Below are positions 45,484 through 52,955 of a stretch of DNA of 64,000 bases, piece after piece. The DNA comes from Porphyrobacter sp. CACIAM 03H1 (GTDB taxonomy: Bacteria > Pseudomonadota > Alphaproteobacteria > Sphingomonadales > Sphingomonadaceae), in assembly GCF_002215495.1 (NCBI RefSeq), contig NZ_CP021378.1, positions 1,488,764 through 1,552,763 on the forward strand. Reading direction: 5' to 3'. The notes beneath the pieces were generated by a model. That model saw nothing but the letters and a program-made list of their open reading frames with translations. It searched no databases and was not told where the DNA came from. Every line of letters starts with the position of its first letter. Position 1 is the first letter of the stretch. The translations under genes were made by a program, and so were the position numbers.

Positions 45484-47049
45484 ATGGCCCAGATTGCGCA
45501 GCACCGCCTGCTGACCATCGATGACATCCTGACCCATTGGGCGGCTGAGCAGCCCGATGCACCTGCAATCGAAGGCACGGGCCATTCGTTCAGCTATGGC
45601 GAGCTCGACCGGCTGTCGCGCCAGATCATCGCGCTGCTTGCAGCACGAGGGATCGGGGCGGGCGACAGGGTGGCCTTTCTCGGCAAGAATGCGGCGGCCT
45701 ACGGCCTGCTCTATTGTGCCTGCGCCCGGGCGGGGATCGTGATCGCCCCGGTCGGCTGGCGTCTTGCTCCACGCGAGATCGCCTACATCCTGGCCGATAC
45801 CGGAGCAAAGCTGCTGGTGGCGGCGCCCGATTTCGAGGAGCTTGCGGGCAAGGCGATGGCGGAGCTGGCGAGCCCGCCCGAACTGCTCGGCGATGCAGCG
45901 ATGCTGGAGGCGGCGCGCGCCTGCGACCCGGCGCCGTTCACGCCCTGCGGCGCGGATGATCCGATCCTGCAGCTCTACACCAGCGGGACCACCGGCCATC
46001 CCAAGGGCGTGCTCTTGTCCAACGCCAACCTTACCCGGCTGCGCAACGAAGGGATTGCGGCGGGGCTGACCTACTACACCGATTACCGACCCGGCGATTG
46101 CATGATGGTGGCCATGCCGATCGCTCATATTGGCGGCACAGGCACCTTCAATCTCGCGATCATTGCCGGCATCCGCTGCCGCTTCGAGGCCGAGTTCACG
46201 CCCGCCGGCGTGCTCGAGGCGATCGAGGCGGGGACGACCCATATGTTCCTCGTTCCCGCCGCGCTGCAGATGGTGATCCAGCACCCGCAGGCGGCAAGCA
46301 CCGACTTCTCGAACCTGCGCTATCTGATCTACGGCGCCGCGCCGATGCCGCTGGAACTGCTCAAGCAGGCGGTGCAGACAATGCCGAATACCCAGTTTCT
46401 CCAGGCCTATGGCATGACCGAGACGACCGGCACGGTCTCGATCCTGCCGCCCGAGGACCACACTCTCGAGGGCAACCAGCGGATGCGCTCGGCCGGCAGG
46501 GCGCTGCCCGGGGTCGCGATCGAAGTGCGCGGGCCCGACAATGTCGAGGTGCCGCGCGGCGAAATCGGCGAGGTCTGCATCCTCTCACCCTCGAACACGG
46601 CAGGCTACTGGAAGCTGCCCGAGGCGACCGCAAAGACGATCGATCCCGACGGCTGGCTCCACACCGGAGACGCGGGCGTGATGGACGAGGACGGCTACGT
46701 CTACATTCAGGACCGTATCAAGGACATGATCATCTCCGGCGGCGAGAACGTCTATCCGGCCGAGGTCGAGAGCGCGATCTACGGCCACCCCGCCATCGCC
46801 GAGGTCGCGGTGATCGGCGTGCCGAGCGCGAAGTGGGGCGAGGAGGTCAAGGCCTGCGTCGTGCCCAAGCCCGGCTGCGAGGTCGACGAGGCCGACGTGA
46901 TCGCCTGGGCGCGCGAGCGGATCGCCGCCTTCAAGGCGCCCAAGAGCGTCGATATAATCCCGATGATGCCGAGGAACGCCAGCGGCAAGATCCTGCGCCG
47001 CGAACTGCGCGCACCCTATTGGGAAGGGCAGGAACGGCAGGTCTCGTGA
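45484..47049 (+). CDS. Class I adenylate-forming acyl-CoA ligase
   Basis: 521 residues. The AMP-binding loop is LYTSGTTGHPKGVLLS; further signatures are YGAAPMPLELL, YGMTETTG and the hinge region LHTGDAGVMDEDGY, with the catalytic Lys near the end in NASGKILRREL. It activates a carboxylic acid, probably a fatty acid, as acyl-AMP and then acyl-CoA. The start ATG 45484 follows GGGGAGAG about eight bases upstream. The methyltransferase gene begins 1 bp after the stop. Chain-length preference not predictable. Confidence 0.92.
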   Translation: MAQIAQHRLLTIDDILTHWAAEQPDAPAIEGTGHSFSYGELDRLSRQIIALLAARGIGAGDRVAFLGKNAAAYGLLYCACARAGIVIAPVGWRLAPREIAYILADTGAKLLVAAPDFEELAGKAMAELASPPELLGDAAMLEAARACDPAPFTPCGADDPILQLYTSGTTGHPKGVLLSNANLTRLRNEGIAAGLTYYTDYRPGDCMMVAMPIAHIGGTGTFNLAIIAGIRCRFEAEFTPAGVLEAIEAGTTHMFLVPAALQMVIQHPQAASTDFSNLRYLIYGAAPMPLELLKQAVQTMPNTQFLQAYGMTETTGTVSILPPEDHTLEGNQRMRSAGRALPGVAIEVRGPDNVEVPRGEIGEVCILSPSNTAGYWKLPEATAKTIDPDGWLHTGDAGVMDEDGYVYIQDRIKDMIISGGENVYPAEVESAIYGHPAIAEVAVIGVPSAKWGEEVKACVVPKPGCEVDEADVIAWARERIAAFKAPKSVDIIPMMPRNASGKILRRELRAPYWEGQERQVS

Positions 47050-47050
47050 G

Positions 47051-47650
47051 GTGAAGCGTCACGCACCCGCCACCCTGCGCAACCGCGAGCCCATCGCCGA
47101 TGTGCTCGCGCGCGAACTGCCCGCGACCGGCACGGTGCTCGAGATCGCGGCGGGGACGGGCGAGCACGCGGTGTTCTTCGCCGGGCGTTTCCCGGCGCTG
47201 GAATGGCAGCCGACCGATCCTTCCACCGAGGCGCTCGCCTCGATCGCGGCCTACCGGGAGGATTACGAGGGCGCGAACCTCGCCGCTCCGCAGCTGCTCG
47301 ATGCGGCGGCACCGGAGAGCTGGCCCGCGCGTCAGGCTGCCGCGGTTTTGTGCATCAATATGGTCCACATCAGCCCCTGGGCTGCAACCGAGGGGCTTTT
47401 CCGGGGTGCTGCCCGATTGGTGGGCAGCACTGGCGGTCCGCTGATCATTTATGGCCCCTTCATTGAGCAGGGCGTGGAGACGGCGGCATCGAACCTCGAC
47501 TTCGATGCCAGTCTCAAGGCGCGCGATCGGGCTTGGGGCCTGCGCGAGGCCGAGGCGCTCGATGCGCTCGCCGCGCGGCACGACATGGCCCGCAGCGCGC
47601 GCCATGCGCTGCCAGCGAACAACATCGTGCTGGTCTATCGCGCCGTCTAG
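47051..47650 (+). CDS. DUF938 family SAM-dependent methyltransferase-like
   Basis: 199 residues from GTG 47051. SAM-binding motif I is VLEIAAGTGEHA, and motif IV-like is INMVHISPW. DUF938 members resemble small methyltransferases (human METTL26-like); activity is not known for most. It is 1 bp after the CoA ligase and probably in its operon. Its TAG stop overlaps the stop of the opposite-strand entericidin gene (CTAG). Confidence 0.88.
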   Translation: MKRHAPATLRNREPIADVLARELPATGTVLEIAAGTGEHAVFFAGRFPALEWQPTDPSTEALASIAAYREDYEGANLAAPQLLDAAAPESWPARQAAAVLCINMVHISPWAATEGLFRGAARLVGSTGGPLIIYGPFIEQGVETAASNLDFDASLKARDRAWGLREAEALDALAARHDMARSARHALPANNIVLVYRAV

Positions 47651-47778
47651 TCGATCGCGCGCTTGCCCGCCCGGCCGACGGACTTGATATCGTCGCCGAG
47701 CCCGTCGACCGTGTTGCAGGCGGTGGTGCCAAGCGCGAGCATGGCAAGGGCGGCGGTGGCGAGCAGGTTGCGAATCAT
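47647..47778 (-). CDS. Entericidin-type small lipoprotein (first)
   Basis: 43 residues; too short for usual ORF filters. Signal peptide with lipobox LGTTAC at the Cys near residue 21, then NTVDGLGDDIKSVGRAGKRAID. Entericidin A/B-type lipoproteins are implicated in toxin-antitoxin-like lysis of starving cells, though that role was questioned. ATG 47778, with AGGGACC upstream. A second entericidin lies 100 bp upstream on the same strand. The stop overlaps the opposite gene's stop. Confidence 0.8.
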   Translation of the reverse strand: MIRNLLATAALAMLALGTTACNTVDGLGDDIKSVGRAGKRAID

Positions 47779-47878
47779 CGGCAGGTCCCTTTTTCGTCGA
47801 TCTTGGTGGATCAACGCATGAACCGGCTTAAGTTTTCCTGACAAGGCCTGCGTGGCCACCGCCGCCCCGGTTCTAGGG

Positions 47879-48010
47879 TCAGATTTCCTCCTTCACCTCG
47901 CGCGAGGCCGATTGCAGGTCCTCGCCCGCGCCTTCGACGGTGTTGCAGGCGGCGGTGCCAAGCGCGGCAGCGCCAAGCGCAAGGGCGGTGATGAGAATGC
48001 GACTGTTCAT
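47879..48010 (-). CDS. Entericidin-type small lipoprotein (second)
   Basis: 43 residues; MNSRILITALALGAAALGTAAC is the signal peptide with lipobox LGTAAC at residue 22, followed by NTVEGAGEDLQSASREVKEE. It shares the TAACNTV-x-G core and length with the next entericidin, so the pair arose by duplication. The start ATG 48010 has AGGAGCACC about eight bases upstream. In enterobacteria entericidin A is the antidote and B the toxin; whether the pair here is such a system cannot be told. Confidence 0.8.
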   Translation of the reverse strand: MNSRILITALALGAAALGTAACNTVEGAGEDLQSASREVKEEI

Positions 48011-48075
48011 GGCAGGGTGCTCCTTCGTGATGGTCCCTGGGAAGGCAACCGGAGCCGCGCTGCCCAAGGTCCATC

Positions 48076-48987
48076 CTATTCGCCGGAATGCACCCGGGAT
48101 CGGGCAAGCTGCCGCTCGCGCCACGCGATCAGGAGGCCGGCGCCGATGATCAGCGGCGCACCGAGCCACAGGCTTGCGGGCGCGGCGCGGTCGAAAACAT
48201 AGAAACCGTAGAAGCTCGCCCAGAGCAGCGCCGTGTAGTCCATCAGCAGGATCACCGCTGCCGATCCGAAACGCAGCGAGGTCGTCAGCAGCATCTGCGC
48301 GGCCGCCCCGACCAGCCCCATCCCGAGGATCAGCGCCCAGGTGACAGGATCATGCGCGGCCCACACGAAGGGCAGGGCCAAGGCGGCAACCGGGGTCGAG
48401 AGGGCAGCGAACCAGAAGACGATGCTCCACGGGTTCTCGGTGGTGTTGAGGTCCTGGATCTGGAAGCTGATGACCGCGACCATGAAGGGCGCGACCAGGC
48501 CGACGGCCACGCCTGCCGCCGTCACGCCTTCATGCAGGCCGCCGAAGGGCTGCATCACCACGATCACGCCCGCAAATCCCATGGCCACAGCGCCCCAGCG
48601 ATAGGGGCCGATGCGCTCTCCGAGCAGCACGATCGCGAGCAGCACGGCGAAGACGGGCGCAGTGAAGCCGAGCGTGGTCGCCTCGGCCAAAGGCAGGAGC
48701 AGCACGGCGCCGTAGGTGAAGACCATGCCGACCCCCCCGGCGGCGGCGCGCCGGGCATGGGCGGGCAGGCGCTGCGTCCTCAGTAGCGCCAGACGGCCGG
48801 TCAGGGCGAGGCCGCCTGCCAGCAGGATCGTGGTCAGAAGCTGGCGCCAGAAGATCAGCTCCACGAGGTGCGCGCCGCGGCTCCCGGCAAGCTTCACCAG
48901 CATCCCCATCGTCGCGAGCGCGAAGGCGGCCAGCAGCCGCACGCCGAGTGCGAGGAGGGGGCGGGGGCGGGCGATCGAGCCATCCAT
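48076..48987 (-). CDS. DMT superfamily (EamA) transporter
   Basis: 303 residues with ten predicted transmembrane helices, in two EamA halves (about 15-145 and 155-295). GFTAPVFAVLLAIVLLGERI and MDYTALLWASFYGFYVF are typical of the second and ninth to tenth helices of the family. It probably exports or imports small metabolites such as amino acids or purines. ATG start at 48987; another ATG lies four bases upstream, out of frame. Downstream of it, 65 bp away on the same strand, is the second entericidin. Confidence 0.86.
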   Translation of the reverse strand: MDGSIARPRPLLALGVRLLAAFALATMGMLVKLAGSRGAHLVELIFWRQLLTTILLAGGLALTGRLALLRTQRLPAHARRAAAGGVGMVFTYGAVLLLPLAEATTLGFTAPVFAVLLAIVLLGERIGPYRWGAVAMGFAGVIVVMQPFGGLHEGVTAAGVAVGLVAPFMVAVISFQIQDLNTTENPWSIVFWFAALSTPVAALALPFVWAAHDPVTWALILGMGLVGAAAQMLLTTSLRFGSAAVILLMDYTALLWASFYGFYVFDRAAPASLWLGAPLIIGAGLLIAWRERQLARSRVHSGE

Positions 48988-49052
48988 CGCTGGCGGGCTT
49001 GGCCGAGCAGCAGGGATTGCGCAAGCGCCGCGCGCGCCTACATGGGCGCGCG

Positions 49053-49307
49053 ATGGACCTGCCGGCGAACCTTATCGCGCAATTCGAACTGCTGAGCGAT
49101 GCGGCGCAGCTGGCGCTGGCGGGCGGGGCCTTGTGGCTGTTTGCCGGATTTGCAGGGGTCATGGAGCGACGCCGGACGCGCGGGCGCAATCTGGCACGGC
49201 TCGAACAAGTCGGTTGGGTGCCGTGGACGGGCCTGTTCATGCTCGCCGCGATCCTCGGCGGCGGGTGCCTCGCGATGAGCCTGCCGGTGGTGCTCGGCGC
49301 GTCCTAG
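49053..49307 (+). CDS. Small two-helix membrane protein
   Basis: 84 residues, with two hydrophobic segments (about 16-35 and 60-79) separated by an Arg-rich loop (MERRRTRGRN). Start ATG 49053. It is divergent from the transporter gene and converges on cpaF, with 4 bp between the stops. No family recognised. The positive-inside loop suggests both ends are outside or the loop is cytoplasmic. Confidence 0.55.
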   Translation: MDLPANLIAQFELLSDAAQLALAGGALWLFAGFAGVMERRRTRGRNLARLEQVGWVPWTGLFMLAAILGGGCLAMSLPVVLGAS

Positions 49308-49311
49308 CCGA

Positions 49312-50841
49312 TTACAGGCAGGCCTCCAGATAAGCCTGATCGAAGCCGAACTGCCGCGCCTTTTCCAGCGTGTAGGGACGCAGGCCCGACGAGCGGAATT
49401 CGCCGAGGATCTTCCCGTCCTCGCTCTCGTCGAGATATTCGAACTTGAACAGCTCCTGCGTCACGATCACGTCGCCTTCCATCCCGATCACCTCGGTGAT
49501 GTTGGTGGTGCGGCGCGAACCGTCGCGCAGACGCTTCACCTGCACGATCAGGTCGACCGATTCGGCGATCTGGCGACTGATGGCTTCCTTGGGGATCTTG
49601 ATGTCGCCCATCAGGATCATGTTTTCCATACGGCCAAGGCATTCGCGCGGGGAGTTGGCGTGGAGCGTACACATCGAGCCATCGTGACCGGTGTTCATCG
49701 CCGCAAGGAGGTCGAAACACTCCGCGCCGCGGATTTCGCCGAGGATAATGCGGTCCGGACGCATACGCAGGGCGTTCTTCACGAGGTCGCCGATGGTGAT
49801 CGCGCCTTGCCCTTCGAGGTTCGGGGGGCGGGTTTCGAGCGGCAGCCAGTGCGGCTGCTGCAGGCGCAGTTCCGCCGCGTCCTCGATGGTCAGCACGCGC
49901 TCGCCCGGGTCGATCATCTTCGACAGGGCGTTGAGCATGGTCGTCTTACCCGAACCGGTACCGCCCGAGATGACGATGTTCATCCGGCACGCGCCCGCGA
50001 TCTTGAGCGCGGTGCACATCTTGTCCGACATCGAGCCGAAGTCGCGCAGCATGTCGAGCGTGATCGGCTTTTCGGAGAACTTACGAATGGAGATCGCGGT
50101 GCCGCGCAGCGAGAGCGGAGGGACGATCACGTTCACACGCGAGCCGTCCTTGAGGCGGGCGTCGGCGAGCGGGGTGGTCTGGTCGACGCGGCGGCCGACC
50201 TGGTTCACGATGCGCTGCGCGATCTGGAACAGGTGCTGCTCGTCGCGGAAGCGGATCGGGGCGAGTTGGAGCTTGCCCTTCTTTTCGATGTAGGTCTGGT
50301 CCGGGCCGTTGACCATGATGTCGGACACGTCCGGATCGTTCAGCAGCTCCTCCAGCGGACCGAAGCCCAGCAGCTCGTCGATCAGCACCTTCTCCAGCGC
50401 GAACTGTTCGCGCCGGTTGAGGGTGACCTTGAGCTCGGCCAGCACTTCCATGATGATCGGGCGGAATTCCTCGGAGAGCTCCTCCTTGGACAGCGTCGCC
50501 GCCGCTTCCGGGTCGACGCGCTCGAGCAGGCGGGGGAGCACCTGTTCCTTGATCTTGTGAACGCTCGCCTCGAAGCCGCCGACCTCCGAGTTCGCCTCGT
50601 TGACAGCGGCCATGCGCTCGTTGAGCCGGTCGATCGCCTCCGAGGTCGAGGCGGGGCGGGCCGGGGCGGGCTGGGGTGTCGGAGCGGGGCGGGGCGGCAC
50701 GGCTTCACCGGGGATCGGCGGGAACTGCTCACCGCCGCGCGGAACCGCACCTGCGCCCTTCATGGGTCGTGCGACACCGAAGGCGGGCCGCGCGCCCGGC
50801 TTCATTCCGCCTGCATTGCCCTTTTTGCCGAATGCGCTCAT
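49312..50841 (-). CDS. cpaF: CpaF/TadA-type pilus assembly ATPase
   Basis: 509 residues. A hexameric type II/IV secretion ATPase that powers Tad (Flp) pilus assembly. Walker A is GGTGSGKTTMLN, the Asp box is TIEDAAELRLQQPHW, and Walker B-type is RPDRIILGEIRG. The first 90 residues are a Gly/Pro/Ala-rich, low-complexity leader. The other tad/cpa genes (cpaB, C, D, E, tadB, C) are not next to it within this window, unlike in most alphaproteobacteria. ATG start at 50841. Upstream, 194 bp to glmS contain a T-run and a GCTGCC hairpin. Confidence 0.93.
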   Translation of the reverse strand: MSAFGKKGNAGGMKPGARPAFGVARPMKGAGAVPRGGEQFPPIPGEAVPPRPAPTPQPAPARPASTSEAIDRLNERMAAVNEANSEVGGFEASVHKIKEQVLPRLLERVDPEAAATLSKEELSEEFRPIIMEVLAELKVTLNRREQFALEKVLIDELLGFGPLEELLNDPDVSDIMVNGPDQTYIEKKGKLQLAPIRFRDEQHLFQIAQRIVNQVGRRVDQTTPLADARLKDGSRVNVIVPPLSLRGTAISIRKFSEKPITLDMLRDFGSMSDKMCTALKIAGACRMNIVISGGTGSGKTTMLNALSKMIDPGERVLTIEDAAELRLQQPHWLPLETRPPNLEGQGAITIGDLVKNALRMRPDRIILGEIRGAECFDLLAAMNTGHDGSMCTLHANSPRECLGRMENMILMGDIKIPKEAISRQIAESVDLIVQVKRLRDGSRRTTNITEVIGMEGDVIVTQELFKFEYLDESEDGKILGEFRSSGLRPYTLEKARQFGFDQAYLEACL

Positions 50842-51035
50842 TCCCAGCCCCCGAGGGTCTCAATCAATCTGGCACCTCGCCCATGACAAGCGAAGGGTGC
50901 GTCACGAAGAATGGTGAATAGGCGGTAATGGTTGTTTTTTTCCTAAGCTGCCGAAAGGGCAGCACTCGCAGGGCTTGCCCTCGCGCCCGGTGCGGGTAGA
51001 GCGGCGGTAACGGTCACAGGGGACGAGTCAGGCGT

Positions 51036-52871
51036 ATGTGCGGGATTATCGGGATCGTCGGCCAGAGCAGCGTTGCCGACCGGCTGGTCGACGGCCTCAA
51101 GCGGATGGAATATCGCGGCTACGACAGCGCCGGGATCTGCACCCTGCACGATGGCGCGCTGGTGCGCCGCCGCGCCGAGGGGCGCCTCGCCAACCTCGTG
51201 ACCGTGCTCGGCGCCGACCCGGCGCCGGGCAATGTCGGCATCGCCCACACCCGCTGGGCCACCCATGGTGCGCCGACCGCTGCCAATGCCCACCCCCATG
51301 CCACGGCCGAACTCGCCATCGTCCACAATGGGATCATCGAGAACTACAAGGAACTGCGCGCCGAACTCGCCGCCAGGGGCCGTGTCTTCGAGAGCGAGAC
51401 CGACACCGAAATCGTCGCCCACCTCATCTCGGTCGAAGTCGAGGCAGGGGCCGATCCGGTTACTGCAGTGCGCGCCGTGCTGCCGCGCCTGCGCGGTGCC
51501 TTTGCGCTCGCAATCGCCTTCCGCCGCCACCCCGATCTGTTGATCGGCGCGCGCCTCGGTTCGCCGCTGGTTGTGGGCTATGGCGAGGATGCCGAGGCGG
51601 GCGAGATGTATCTCGGCTCCGACGCCCTCGCGCTCGCCCCGCTGACGCAGCGCATCGCCTATCTCGAAGAGGGCGACTGGGTGGTGATCCGCCGCGGCAG
51701 CGCGGAAATCTTCGACGTCGAGGGCAAGCCCGTCACCCGCGAGATCCAGACCTCGGGCGCGTCCGCCGCGGCGGTCGAAAAGGGCAATTACCGCCATTTT
51801 ATGCAGAAGGAGATCTACGAGCAGCCCACCGTGGTGGCACAGACGCTCGCCTCCTATCTCAGGCGCTCGGACAATTCGGTCGCGCTGCCGCAGATCGATT
51901 TCGACCTTTCTGCGGTGCGCCGCCTCACGATCGTCGCCTGCGGCACCTCCTTTTACGCCGGGATGGTGGCGAAATACTGGTTCGAGCAGTTCGCCCGCGT
52001 GCCGGTCGACATCGATGTCGCCTCGGAATTCCGATACCGCGAGCCGGTGCTGGAGGAGGGCGGCCTTGCGCTGTTCATCTCGCAGAGCGGCGAGACCGCC
52101 GACACGCTCGCGGCGCTCAGGCACTGCAAGGCGAACGGGCAGACCATCGGCGTGGTGGTCAACGTGCCGACCAGCACCATGGCGCGCGAGGCCGATCTGC
52201 TGCTGCCCACGCACGCCGGGCCGGAAATCGGTGTCGCCTCGACCAAGGCCTTCACCTGCCAGCTGGCTGTTCTCGCCGCGCTGGCCGCGCACATGGCGGT
52301 GAAGAAGGGGCGCCTGACCCGCGAGCAGGAGGCCGAGATCGTTCGCCACCTGCTCGAGGCCCCGGCCGCGCTAAACGCGGCGCTCGAGCACGATGACGAT
52401 ATCGCGGCCATGGCGCACCTCGTCGCCCCTGCTCGCGACGTGCTCTATCTCGGGCGCGGGCAGGACTATCCGCTGGCGCTGGAAGGGGCGCTTAAGCTCA
52501 AGGAAATCAGCTATATCCACGCCGAGGGCTATGCCGCGGGGGAGATGAAGCATGGTCCCATCGCGCTGATCGACGACGCCGTGCCGGTGGTGGTGATCGC
52601 GCCCTCGGGCCCTCTGTTCGAGAAGACCGTCTCGAACATGGAGGAGGTGCGCGCGCGCGGCGGGCAGGTGGTTCTGATCTCGGACGCCCAGGGCATCGCC
52701 CACGCCGGCGAGGGCTGCATCGCCACGATCGAGATGCCCGTGGTCCACCCGCTGATCGTGCCTCTGGTCTATGCCGTGCCGGTGCAGTTGCTGGCCTATC
52801 ACGTTGCGGTGGTGAAGGGCACGGATGTCGATCAGCCGCGCAATCTCGCCAAGTCGGTGACGGTCGAATAA
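51036..52871 (+). CDS. glmS: Glucosamine-6-phosphate synthase
   Basis: 611 residues. GlmS makes GlcN-6-P from Fru-6-P and glutamine, the entry to UDP-GlcNAc and cell wall synthesis. The catalytic Cys2 follows the initiator Met (MCGIIGIVGQ). The glutaminase domain contains GIAHTRWATHGAP, and the isomerase domain has SIS folds (VACGTSFYAGM, FISQSGETADT). The C terminus NLAKSVTVE is invariant in the family. No glmS ribozyme-like leader is visible, as expected outside Firmicutes. A GGGGACGAG purine-rich site lies upstream of the ATG. Confidence 0.97.
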   Translation: MCGIIGIVGQSSVADRLVDGLKRMEYRGYDSAGICTLHDGALVRRRAEGRLANLVTVLGADPAPGNVGIAHTRWATHGAPTAANAHPHATAELAIVHNGIIENYKELRAELAARGRVFESETDTEIVAHLISVEVEAGADPVTAVRAVLPRLRGAFALAIAFRRHPDLLIGARLGSPLVVGYGEDAEAGEMYLGSDALALAPLTQRIAYLEEGDWVVIRRGSAEIFDVEGKPVTREIQTSGASAAAVEKGNYRHFMQKEIYEQPTVVAQTLASYLRRSDNSVALPQIDFDLSAVRRLTIVACGTSFYAGMVAKYWFEQFARVPVDIDVASEFRYREPVLEEGGLALFISQSGETADTLAALRHCKANGQTIGVVVNVPTSTMAREADLLLPTHAGPEIGVASTKAFTCQLAVLAALAAHMAVKKGRLTREQEAEIVRHLLEAPAALNAALEHDDDIAAMAHLVAPARDVLYLGRGQDYPLALEGALKLKEISYIHAEGYAAGEMKHGPIALIDDAVPVVVIAPSGPLFEKTVSNMEEVRARGGQVVLISDAQGIAHAGEGCIATIEMPVVHPLIVPLVYAVPVQLLAYHVAVVKGTDVDQPRNLAKSVTVE

Positions 52872-52955
52872 GCCGGCCGAGCCTTAACCATGGCGGCGCG
52901 CGAAATTCTCGGGCGCTTTACCGGGGCCTAACCATTCGGCGTTAAGGCCGCGGGC

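Noticed and set aside
50935..50965. T-run and GCTGCC hairpin as the cpaF control terminator
   Set aside because: The T-run precedes the hairpin on the plus strand, so the order is wrong for a terminator in either direction.
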